A stretch of 9,672 nt of DNA. It comes from CAIUVD01 sp044338255 (GTDB lineage: Bacteria > Planctomycetota > UBA11346). The position numbers and the translations under genes are program-made. The stretch covers positions 1 through 9,672 of the forward strand of contig JBIILZ010000133.1 in the NCBI GenBank assembly GCA_044338255.1. The letters are read 5' to 3'. Numbering within the stretch: position 1 is the first letter of the stretch; every line of letters starts with the position of its first letter. The notes beneath the pieces are model-generated. The model was given only the letters and a program-made list of their open reading frames with translations, was not told where the DNA came from and did no database searches. Shown here in pieces: positions 1 through 6,088 of the stretch.

Positions 1-1
1 A

Positions 2-103
2 CACCTGGTCAACAAAAACGGATGGATCTGCATCGCCCTACAGGCGCTTGGTATTTCAGAAGATTGCATCAAGCCCGTGCTTTCACGATTGGAATTATAT
101 TAA
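2..103 (+). CDS. C-terminal end of an unrecognised protein (partial, runs off left edge)
   Basis: Frame 2 is open from the first bases of the window to a TAA at 101-103 and gives 33 residues ending in SRLELY. The residue mix (NKNGWICIALQALG, then SEDCIKPVLSRLE) looks like a real amphipathic C-terminus rather than an out-of-frame shadow. I do not recognise the family, and the body of the gene lies outside the window. No terminator hairpin is obvious after the stop. The fragment is short, so a chance open frame is possible; the call rests only on residue composition. Confidence 0.35.
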   Translation, partial: HLVNKNGWICIALQALGISEDCIKPVLSRLELY

Positions 104-240
104 AATTCGAACTCTTGAGTGTGCGATGTATGACCCCCTGCGCAGCTGCGTTGTTGGGGGGCCACTCGGCAACCGCACGACCGGCCATCCTAATTGTGGC
201 TAATCGGCCAAGCTAATTGTCGGAGGACAGGAATCGGCCT

Positions 241-366
241 TTGACCGAAAATCCGGCTGATTTCCCACCTGCGCAGATATTCATCGCGGACATCAAGGCC
301 GGGGAGATCCGCTGCGTGAAGCGCTGTAACGAGGCTATTAGGCACTACTGCCGGGTCGCGGCCTGA
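241..366 (+). CDS. possible small ORF, unknown function
   Basis: A TTG-started frame of 41 residues (starting LTENPADFPPAQIF and ending RHYCRVAA) ends at TGA 364-366. A GGAGG at 222-226 lies 14 bases before the TTG, which is longer than ideal. The frame is open back to the TAA at 214-216, so a TTG at 217 is also possible. The short upstream stretch carries CTAATTGT twice (190-197 and 213-220), which suggests remnant mobile or regulatory DNA. No family is recognised. It may be a decayed gene fragment. Apart from this ORF and the fragment at 2-103, I see nothing firm between 1 and 436. Confidence 0.2.
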   Translation: MTENPADFPPAQIFIADIKAGEIRCVKRCNEAIRHYCRVAA

Positions 367-436
367 TATTGGACCGCCGTTTACAGGTCAGAACTGGGGC
401 CATGCTGGCTTGGACGAGCTGTCGTGAGGTAGAACA

Positions 437-476
437 AAACGAAGAAACCCCCGATTTCTCGGAGGTTTCTTCGTTT
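437..476 (-). terminator. intrinsic terminator of tRNA-Gly
   Basis: Bases 437-454 and 459-476 form an almost perfect hairpin of about 18 pairs around a four-base loop (455-458). The one irregular position (450/463) becomes a G-U pair when read as minus-strand RNA. On the minus strand the stem is followed by TTTTGTTCT. It lies immediately beyond the tRNA 3' end, as expected for a Rho-independent terminator of a single-tRNA transcript. Confidence 0.88.
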
Positions 477-480
477 CTCT

Positions 481-557
481 TGGAGCGGGCGAAGAGACTC
501 GAACTCTCGACCTACTGCATGGCAAGCAGTCGCTCTAGCCAACTGAGCTACGCCCGC
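481..557 (-). tRNA. tRNA-Gly (anticodon GCC)
   Basis: The minus strand folds into a full cloverleaf. The acceptor GCGGGCG pairs with CGCCCGC. The D-arm is GCTC/GAGC. The anticodon stem ACTGC/GCAGT encloses loop TTGCCAT, giving anticodon GCC, which reads the glycine codons GGC and GGU. The variable loop is AGGTC. The T-arm GAGAG/CTCTT holds TTCGAGT. The discriminator is T and the CCA end is encoded (481-483 on the plus strand). A sigma70-like promoter lies just upstream and a strong hairpin terminator just downstream, so this is a self-contained transcription unit, divergent from infC. No second copy of the tRNA 3' end is present nearby, so there is no sign of an integrated element here. Confidence 0.97.
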
Positions 558-573
558 ACTCTTCTGAGGGGAG

Positions 574-602
574 AGAATATGTAGCATCCTGAAATTTGTC
601 CA
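574..602 (-). promoter_or_regulatory. sigma70-like promoter for tRNA-Gly
   Basis: Reading the minus strand, TGGACA (597-602; 5 of 6 to the -35 consensus) is separated by exactly 17 bases from TATTCT (574-579; 4 of 6 to the -10 consensus). The predicted start lies about 10 bases before the mature tRNA 5' end at 557. Spacing and position fit a short-leader tRNA promoter. Confidence 0.65.
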
Positions 603-604
603 GA

Positions 605-624
605 GGGGACTTCCGGTTGTCCCC
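605..624 (+). promoter_or_regulatory. hairpin in the infC leader
   Basis: GGGGAC (605-610) and GTCCCC (619-624) form a six-pair GC-rich stem around an eight-base loop. It lies between the divergent tRNA promoter and the infC ribosome binding site (AGGAG at 660-664). It could be a leader structure of infC mRNA or part of the divergent promoter region. Function is inferred only from position. Confidence 0.35.
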
Positions 625-672
625 GGCCTCCGGCTGCACATGATGCTTCCACACTTTCCAGGAGTATCCCGA

Positions 673-1230
673 TTGATTGGTCGTCGTCGCAGCCGCATCC
701 CCGTTCCGCCACCTGAGCACGCCAACCGGGCGCGCATCAATGACAAGATCCGCGCGCTGTCCGTGCGCTTGATTGATCACGACGGCGCCCAGGTCGGCGT
801 AGTGACCATTCAAGACGCCCTGCGCCGGGCCCAAGAAGCGGGTTTCGACCTCGTCGAAGTCGCTGCCGATGCCAAGCCGCCGGTGTGTAAAATTCAGGAT
901 TATTCCAAGTTCCTCTTCGAATTGCAGAAGAAGGACCGCGCTGCCAAGGCCAACGCGCACAAGGTCGAAACCAAAGAGGTTCGCTTGCGCCCGGGTACCG
1001 GCGACGGCGATCTCGACATCAAGTCGAAGCACGCCCGCGAGTTCATCCTCGAGGGCCACAAGGTCTCCTTGCAGTTGCGCTTTCGCGGTCGCGAAATGTC
1101 GCACAAGGAGCTCGGCATCGAGATGATCCGCAAGTTCGCGCGCATGCTCGAAGACTGCGCCAAGATCGAACAGGAGCCCCGCGCTGAAGGCCGCGGCATG
1201 AACGCGCTGCTGGTCCCGAAAAAGGCCTGA
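673..1230 (+). CDS. infC: translation initiation factor IF-3
   Basis: IF3 binds the 30S subunit, prevents premature joining of the 50S and checks the initiator tRNA-start codon pair. The 185-residue product has the usual two-domain layout. The N-domain opens with RINDKIRA at about residue 21 and contains DLVEVAADAKPPVCKIQDYSKF. A Lys-rich linker runs over about 75-105. The C-domain has DIKSKHAREFILEGHKVSL, RFRGREMSH and the end MNALLVPKKA. I chose the TTG at 673 because AGGAG (660-664) sits eight bases upstream; an ATT follows at 676. An in-frame ATG at 640 would add 11 residues but has no ribosome binding site. Rare start codons are typical of infC and underlie IF3 autoregulation in E. coli. 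The usual downstream genes rpmI and rplT are absent: a terminator follows instead. Confidence 0.95.
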   Translation: MIGRRRSRIPVPPPEHANRARINDKIRALSVRLIDHDGAQVGVVTIQDALRRAQEAGFDLVEVAADAKPPVCKIQDYSKFLFELQKKDRAAKANAHKVETKEVRLRPGTGDGDLDIKSKHAREFILEGHKVSLQLRFRGREMSHKELGIEMIRKFARMLEDCAKIEQEPRAEGRGMNALLVPKKA

Positions 1231-1318
1231 CCTTCGTCAGGCCACCTTTGTCAGGCCACCTCCGCCGGGCTTCCTGCTCAGCGGACATCAAGCCAGCCGC
1301 CATCAGCTCACTGCGCCC

Positions 1319-1353
1319 AAGGCCGTCTCTCACGAGACGGCCTTGTTGTTTCT
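1319..1353 (+). terminator. intrinsic terminator of infC
   Basis: A perfect 11-pair stem (1319-1329 with 1334-1344) with loop TCAC is followed by GTTGTTTCT. It lies 89 bases after the infC stop and ends infC as a single-gene transcript. The opposite strand has no U-rich tract, so it probably does not serve the convergent aldehyde dehydrogenase. Before it lies a direct repeat, GTCAGGCCACCT at 1236-1247 and 1250-1261. Confidence 0.88.
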
Positions 1354-1437
1354 GAGGTCGCGGTGGGCCCCGAAGAAACCAGCCGCGCCCGTTGTGCACT
1401 TGGCTTCCGATGTCAGACCTCGTCTCAGCCCGCTCTG

Positions 1438-2712
1438 TCAGCCCGCCCGCCACAGGACTTTTTCGATAACGTACGTCTTCAAGGCCGCCAGCGAACCTTC
1501 GCGGCCGATGCCGCTGGCCTTGACCCCACCGTAGGGCAGCCGGTCGTCACGCCGCGTCGGCACGTCGTTGATCACCAGCGTACCGACATGGATGCGCGCG
1601 AAGGCGGCGGCGATCACCAGCTCGTCATCGGTGAAGATGCCGGCGTTCAGTCCGAAGGGCGTATCGTCGGCAAGCGTCAGGGCCTCGTCGATCGACGCAT
1701 ACGGCAGCAGATAGGCGATCGGGGCGAACACTTCGCGATCGCGTACGGCGGGGTCCGCCGCCGGCAGGCCGGCGATCAGCGTCGGCGCCAGGGTGCGCCC
1801 GGTGAAAGTACCACCGCAGAGGATGGTGCCCCCGCGCGCTATGGCGCCGGCGATTTCCGCACGCACGCGCTCGACGGCCTGATCGTCGATCAACGGTCCG
1901 CAGAGGGTTGCATCCATCCACGGATCACCGCAGGGAATCTGGGCGAAGGCCTCGATCAGGGCCGTGCGCCAGTGTCCTTCGCCAGCCGGTACGAAGATGC
2001 GCTGCACGCTGATGCACACCTGCCCGGCATGGGCGCAGGCGCCGTGGGCGATACGGCGCGCGAGGTCGGCCGGTTGCGGGTTGCGATGGATGATCACCGC
2101 CGCATTGCCGCCGAGCTCGAGCACCACGCGGGCCTGCGTGGCGGCCTTCTGCAAGGTCCGCCCGACCGGCTGCGAGCCGGTGAACGAGAGCACCGCCAAG
2201 CGCGGGTCGGCTGCGAGGGCGGCGATCTGCGGATGGCTGGCGGATAGCAGCTGGACCACGCCGGCATCGGCGCCGGCGTGGAGCAGATGCGCGAGTGCGG
2301 CCTCGGCCACGCCGGCAGCCTTGGGGCTCGGCTGCCAGAGCACCGGGCAGCCCGCCAGGAGCGCCGGGGCGATCTTGTGCAGCGCCAGGTTCAGCGGGAA
2401 ATTGAAGGGCGTGATGGCCAGCACCGGTCCCGCCGGTTGGTGATGGATCTCGGCCGTACCACCGTCACCAAGATTGACGGACTGCGGCGCCAAGCGCGGC
2501 AATTCCTCGACCGTGGCGTGGATCAGGCGGACGCCGCGCTCTACTTCCAGGCGCGCTAGGCGCAGGGGTTTGCCGGTGGCGGTGGTGATGGTGCGGGCCA
2601 ACGCCTCTTGATCGCGATGGAGACGTTCGGCCCAGCGCGTGAGCAGGCCGGCGCGCTCGCCGGCGGGCAGGAAATCAACGTGGGCGAGGGCCACGGCGAG
2701 AGGATCAATCAT
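1438..2712 (-). CDS. NAD(P)-dependent aldehyde dehydrogenase, short form
   Basis: A 424-residue member of the aldehyde dehydrogenase superfamily, which oxidises aldehydes to acids through a cysteine thioester. Visible signatures are the oxyanion Asn in TPFNFPLN (N104), LSFTGS (175-180), the general-base Glu in LELGG (E199), the catalytic Cys in HAGQVCISVQR (C233), the cofactor Glu-Phe pair in REVFAP (E327, F329), PFGLNAGIF, and the C-terminal PYGGVKASGIGREG. The CISVQRIF context resembles lactaldehyde-type enzymes, but the substrate cannot be read from sequence. Two oddities: the protein is about 60 residues shorter than the usual 480-500 and lacks most of the N-terminal region, and the usual Lys of the VxxKPS motif that contacts the NAD ribose is Gln (VLWQPS, Q127). 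Its ATG overlaps the stop of the upstream gene (ATGA), indicating translational coupling. Confidence 0.93.
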   Translation of the reverse strand: MIDPLAVALAHVDFLPAGERAGLLTRWAERLHRDQEALARTITTATGKPLRLARLEVERGVRLIHATVEELPRLAPQSVNLGDGGTAEIHHQPAGPVLAITPFNFPLNLALHKIAPALLAGCPVLWQPSPKAAGVAEAALAHLLHAGADAGVVQLLSASHPQIAALAADPRLAVLSFTGSQPVGRTLQKAATQARVVLELGGNAAVIIHRNPQPADLARRIAHGACAHAGQVCISVQRIFVPAGEGHWRTALIEAFAQIPCGDPWMDATLCGPLIDDQAVERVRAEIAGAIARGGTILCGGTFTGRTLAPTLIAGLPAADPAVRDREVFAPIAYLLPYASIDEALTLADDTPFGLNAGIFTDDELVIAAAFARIHVGTLVINDVPTRRDDRLPYGGVKASGIGREGSLAALKTYVIEKVLWRAG

Positions 2713-4739
2713 AGGGATTCACCCTTCAGCGCCGTACGTGGCGGCAAGATGAAGTCGAGCGGATGGCTGATCAGGTGCACCACCAGGCGGCGCAGCAGCT
2801 CCTGGCGATCGTCCTTGGGGATTTCCATGGCGCGCAGGGCCATGTACAGGCTCAAGGCGAAGCTCACGCCGAGATTGAGCACGAACATCACCGCGATGCC
2901 CGACAAGGCCGAAAGGAACCAGCCGCCCGACCACCAGCCATCACCGAGGCTGCCGCAGGCCATGAACAGCATACCGGTGGACAAGGTCACATGGCGGACG
3001 TCCAGGGGCAGGCCGAAGAAGTTCCCGATGGCCGGAGTCATGCCGAGCATGAAGCCGAGCGAGATGTTGGTGCCCCAGCCGGCAATGTGTTTGCGCCAGG
3101 GCTCGGCCCAGCGCGCGCCCCAGCCGCTGTCGGCGAGGCCCTGCGGGATACGGTTGAAGGCGCTCCAGTTGTCGATCCAGCCGCCGACGACCGAGGAGAA
3201 CCACAGGACCACGCCGGTGAAAGCCGCGAAAATCACCGTACCGCTAGTGAGCGGTCCGAATGCGTCATACAACGCATGCGCTGCGGTGGTGCTGATAAAG
3301 GTATGTCCGAACAGCAGCTGCCAGATATTGCTCAGGGCCAGGGCCCCGGCGCCGACGGCGAGGACATTACCGGCGGCGGCGGCGAGCTGCGAATGGGTGA
3401 TGCGGGCGATGCGATCGACGATCTGATCGAGACGATCGGTGCCGCTGCTGTGACGCATGATGGTGGCGAGTGTGGCCGCGGTCATCGCCGGCTGCTTGGT
3501 GGCCAGCACTAGGTGGCAATGATGGAGGATCATGAACGAGATGGCGTAGTTCAGGCCGTAGAGCACGCCGTGTACGAAATCCGGAGTATGCCAGTCGGAG
3601 ACGGAGATCTTGATCGCCGCCGTCGCCACCGTCAGCACCCCGCCACCGGCGGCGGCCAGCAGCAGGTGGCGATACTCGTTCTTGTCGCGGGCGATGTAGT
3701 GCTCGCCGGTCTCGCCCGAACGCTCGACGATACGCCGATAGAGCAGTTGCAGATTCGAGCCGGCATGGGCGGTCACGCTGCGTTGCTCATGGGCATGATA
3801 GGCGAGCTGCGCGATCAGGCGGTGGAGCAGGGTCGTGCGCGGCAGGCCCAGCGGCGCGGTGGCGATCTGCCCCATCAGTTCCAGGCGCGTCAGGCAGCGA
3901 TCGAGCACGTCGAGACCATAGACGATGTCGACCGAGACCCCTTCATCGGCGAGCTGGCGGTGGATCTCGGCCATCTCCGCACGGCAGTCGGCGATGGTCT
4001 TTTCCCAGGTGAGGCGCGTGGCCTCATCTGTGGATCGCAGCAAGGCTTCGCCGGCAGATGGCAGTCGCGCGAAAGGTGATTCGGCCACCGGCAACGGTTG
4101 CGAGCGCGCGCGCAGCTTGGAGGTCAGCCCCTGGGCGGCGACGCGCACGCAGAGCAGCCGCAGGGCGTTGGCATACGACAGCGAGAGCGAGGCCCAGGCC
4201 GGGCTTCCAACCTCGGGGATGATGACTTCCGTCAGGCGCTGGAACAATTCCGGTGGCCAGCAGGTGAAGCGCGTCACGTGGCTTGAGGTGCGGAAGCAGC
4301 GGCGCACGAAGACATCGAGGTTTCCTGGCTCATGCGGCGCAGGCAGGACCTTCGCCCAGATCCGTTGGCTGGCCTCGGCGAGGAAGCCGCGATCAGAGGG
4401 CATGCCGGTCTCGGAGAGCAACTCGGTGGCGTCGGTCTCGCGGAACAGTTCGCCCAGCGTCTGCTGTACTTGCGCGCGCACCGGAGCACACATTTCCAAG
4501 GCATGCAGGAGCAGCCGCAGGCGGGCGGTGTCACCGGTCGAGAGGACGCCGCCGCCTTCGTCCTGGGCGGTGAGGTTGCGCGTGCCGACGCGGGTCCAGT
4601 CGTGCAGGGCGACCCACGCCGACAGGCGCTGCTCGAGGTTGGTGGAGGCGGTCAGGCCCACCAGGCATTGCACCAGCTCCGGCAGCAGCGGATCCTCGCG
4701 TTTGGAGGGGTGCAGAGCCGCGCGCAGGTCTTCGAGCAT
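2709..4739 (-). CDS. Gcr-family ('site-specific recombinase') integral membrane protein
   Basis: 676 residues. The N-terminal half (about 1-355) is helical and soluble-looking. The C-terminal half has about six hydrophobic segments (near 358-378, 389-412, 452-472, 494-520, 555-575 and 605-636). Family hallmarks are HCHLVLATKQPAMTAATLA (408-426), GGWIDNWSAFNRIPQGL (519-535), NISLGFMLGMTPAIGNFFGL (558-577), and the C-terminal HPLDFILPP. These match the family often labelled site-specific recombinase after the gonococcal Gcr. It has no tyrosine- or serine-recombinase active-site motif and is plainly a membrane protein, so the name is historical and the real function is unknown. It is the first gene of a two-gene operon; the aldehyde dehydrogenase start overlaps its stop by four bases. 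It diverges from the trmH-like gene. The start is the ATG at 4739. Confidence 0.88.
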   Translation of the reverse strand: MLEDLRAALHPSKREDPLLPELVQCLVGLTASTNLEQRLSAWVALHDWTRVGTRNLTAQDEGGGVLSTGDTARLRLLLHALEMCAPVRAQVQQTLGELFRETDATELLSETGMPSDRGFLAEASQRIWAKVLPAPHEPGNLDVFVRRCFRTSSHVTRFTCWPPELFQRLTEVIIPEVGSPAWASLSLSYANALRLLCVRVAAQGLTSKLRARSQPLPVAESPFARLPSAGEALLRSTDEATRLTWEKTIADCRAEMAEIHRQLADEGVSVDIVYGLDVLDRCLTRLELMGQIATAPLGLPRTTLLHRLIAQLAYHAHEQRSVTAHAGSNLQLLYRRIVERSGETGEHYIARDKNEYRHLLLAAAGGGVLTVATAAIKISVSDWHTPDFVHGVLYGLNYAISFMILHHCHLVLATKQPAMTAATLATIMRHSSGTDRLDQIVDRIARITHSQLAAAAGNVLAVGAGALALSNIWQLLFGHTFISTTAAHALYDAFGPLTSGTVIFAAFTGVVLWFSSVVGGWIDNWSAFNRIPQGLADSGWGARWAEPWRKHIAGWGTNISLGFMLGMTPAIGNFFGLPLDVRHVTLSTGMLFMACGSLGDGWWSGGWFLSALSGIAVMFVLNLGVSFALSLYMALRAMEIPKDDRQELLRRLVVHLISHPLDFILPPRTALKGESL

Positions 4740-4847
4740 GGGCGCTATACTGGGGAATATTCATGAGATGCTAGGTATGCTCAGGCATCAGTGCGGGTAC
4801 GCGGCTCGACGCTTCGCTGGCGGCGAAAGCCGCTACGGTCGTGCGCC

Positions 4848-5597
4848 ATGCGCGGACCCGCCGATCCATTTTCCCTGCCCGACCTGGCCAGCCCGGTCCC
4901 CGTCCATCCGGCGGATGTCCTGCTGACTCCCGAACGAGCCCGGAAGTACCGGCAGGTCCTGGCCCGGCGTTGCCAGCGGCTGGTGATCGTCGTTGAAGAC
5001 TGCACCGACCCGCACAACGCCACCGCCATCGTGCGTACCTGCGATGCCTTTGGTTTGTCGCGGGTGTTCGTCACCACCGCCAAGGAGAGCTTCAAGATCA
5101 ATCCCAAGATCAGCCAAGGGAGCCACTACTACGTCGACGTCGTGGTCCATCGCGACATCACCTCGGCGTATGCCCAGCTGCGCGCTGAGGGCTATCGCAT
5201 CCTGGTCACCGATCTCGCCGCCGATGCCGTGATCGGCCCCGACGCGCTCAAGCCCTTGCTCGCGGAACAGCCGCTGGCCCTGGTCTTCGGCAACGAGACC
5301 GCCGGCGTCAGTGCCGCCGCCAGCGCCCAGGCCGATGGCTGTTTTCTGATCCCCATGTCTGGCTTCCCGCAAAGCCTGAATCTCTCGGTCTCGGTGGCGG
5401 CGACGGTCTACGCCCTGCGCGGCGAAGCCTTGTCGACGAATTCCCCAGGTGATCTCAGTGCGGAGCAGCAGGTGTCGCTCTACGACCTGTGGCTGCGTCG
5501 CCATAAAGGCGACCTGGTCGACCGGGTGCTGACCCATGATGTCGATCGCAAGGGGACACCGGTCGAGGTGTTTCGGGCCGAGAATGCACCTGCGTAG
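4848..5597 (+). CDS. trmH: SpoU-family RNA 2'-O-methyltransferase (TrmH-like)
   Basis: A SAM-dependent, knot-fold (SPOUT) enzyme that methylates a ribose 2'-OH; TrmH acts on G18 of tRNA. Counting from the ATG at 4848, the three SpoU motifs are clear. Motif 1 is DPHNATAIVRTCDAFG (from about 54, with N57 and the catalytic Arg R63). Motif 2 is LALVFGNETAGVS (about 143-155). Motif 3 is IPMSGFPQSLNLSVSVAA (about 168-185). The ITSAYAQL and DLAADAV stretches fit the Rossmann-like core. The product is 249 residues and lacks the extra N-terminal L30e-like substrate domain of RlmB, which favours TrmH. A GTG at 4791 would add 19 Arg-rich residues without a clear ribosome binding site, so I preferred the ATG, though that also lacks a strong SD. 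The tRNA target is inferred. Confidence 0.88.
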   Translation: MRGPADPFSLPDLASPVPVHPADVLLTPERARKYRQVLARRCQRLVIVVEDCTDPHNATAIVRTCDAFGLSRVFVTTAKESFKINPKISQGSHYYVDVVVHRDITSAYAQLRAEGYRILVTDLAADAVIGPDALKPLLAEQPLALVFGNETAGVSAAASAQADGCFLIPMSGFPQSLNLSVSVAATVYALRGEALSTNSPGDLSAEQQVSLYDLWLRRHKGDLVDRVLTHDVDRKGTPVEVFRAENAPA

Positions 5598-5610
5598 GAC
5601 CTTTTGGGAG

Positions 5611-5643
5611 GCGTCAGTTCAGTTGATTCAGTTGGGCTGACGC
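5611..5643 (+). terminator. candidate hairpin after trmH
   Basis: GCGTCAG (5611-5617) and CTGACGC (5637-5643) are perfect inverted repeats 14 bases after the trmH stop. They enclose a 19-base loop with two copies of TTCAGTTG (5618-5625 and 5627-5634, offset by one base). There is no following T-run, so terminator function is uncertain. Confidence 0.3.
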
Positions 5644-5648
5644 ACGGG

Positions 5649-5828
5649 TCATGGTGGTTTGCACGGTTCCTCAAGATTGCCGATGGCTCCAATGCCGAGA
5701 CCCAGGCCCTCTCCCTCATCGCCGGCGATGCCGGCATCTTCGAGATTCAGCAGGTCAAAAAATTCTTCAGTCAGACCAATGAAATCGGACGTATGCTCAA
5801 CAGCCTGATGCGCAGGCACAGCGGATGA
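5649..5828 (+). pseudogene. C-terminal remnant of a four-helix-bundle (23S rRNA IVS) protein
   Basis: The frame reads SWWFARFLKIADGSNAETQ, then IAGDAGIFEIQQVKKF and EIGRMLNSLMRRHSG, ending at TGA 5826-5828. This matches the second half of the small four-helix-bundle family first found in 23S rRNA intervening sequences: the FxxFLxIAxGSxxExxT motif, a following LIAxxxG stretch, and the terminal RMLNxLxR helix. The first one to two helices are missing: upstream there is only the trmH 3' region, although the frame stays open to 5604 with no convincing start. I therefore read it as a 5'-truncated remnant. Full-length members are usually about 110-130 residues; here about 60 remain. A heptamer repeat begins 22 bases after the stop, suggesting both arrived or decayed together. 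The region from here to ilvA holds only repeats. Confidence 0.7.
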
Positions 5829-5850
5829 CCGCCTCGAGTTTCGAAGATAC

Positions 5851-5884
5851 GACCAGCGACCAGGGACCAGCGACCAGGGACCAG
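5851..5884. repeat. short heptamer tandem repeat (GACCAGN)
   Basis: Four full heptamers alternate GACCAGC, GACCAGG, GACCAGC, GACCAGG, followed by a partial GACCAG. This is the reverse complement of the longer CTGGTCC tract at 7691-7788. It lies just downstream of the four-helix-bundle remnant. Confidence 0.9.
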
Positions 5885-5903
5885 ATTTGGAAGCACCGAA
5901 GCA
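5877..5903. repeat. left arm of an inverted repeat flanking ilvA
   Basis: This 27-base arm starts in the last heptamers and reads on through AGATTTGGAAGCACCGAAG. Its reverse complement occurs at 7672-7698 with one mismatch (26 of 27). A further nine-base match, CCAAAATAA at 5934-5942 against 7657-7665, extends the similarity after a stretch missing from the right arm. Between this arm and ilvA (5904-6088) I see only GGATTTCAAAATCC (5922-5935, a small palindrome) and a short GTCCTCT/GTCCTCG pair near 6033-6048. Confidence 0.85.
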
Positions 5904-6088
5904 CCGAAACGATCTACCTCGGGATTTCAAAATCCAAAATAACCAGGCGGTGTCGGTAGCCCTGCTCGGCCCACGCCCCATGCTCTGCGCCTCATGATTC
6001 CCCTGCCCATTTCCGAGATTGGTTACCGAATTCGTGTCCTCTGTCCTCGGCCACTGATCCGCGGTCGCTTTTGGCGGGCGGAGTGCGC

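Noticed and set aside
481..557. tRNA-Gly 3' end as an integration (att) site
   Set aside because: No second copy of the tRNA 3' end and no integrase gene are present in the window.
381..746. Long minus-strand frame covering the tRNA
   Set aside because: It crosses the tRNA, its promoter and its terminator; it is a shadow frame.
2709..4739. A true DNA recombinase acting on the inverted repeats around ilvA
   Set aside because: Despite the family name the protein has no tyrosine or serine recombinase motifs and is an integral membrane protein.
4740..4847. Divergent promoter between the Gcr-family gene and trmH (TATACT at 4746-4751)
   Set aside because: No -35 element at proper spacing could be found on either strand, so I did not list it.
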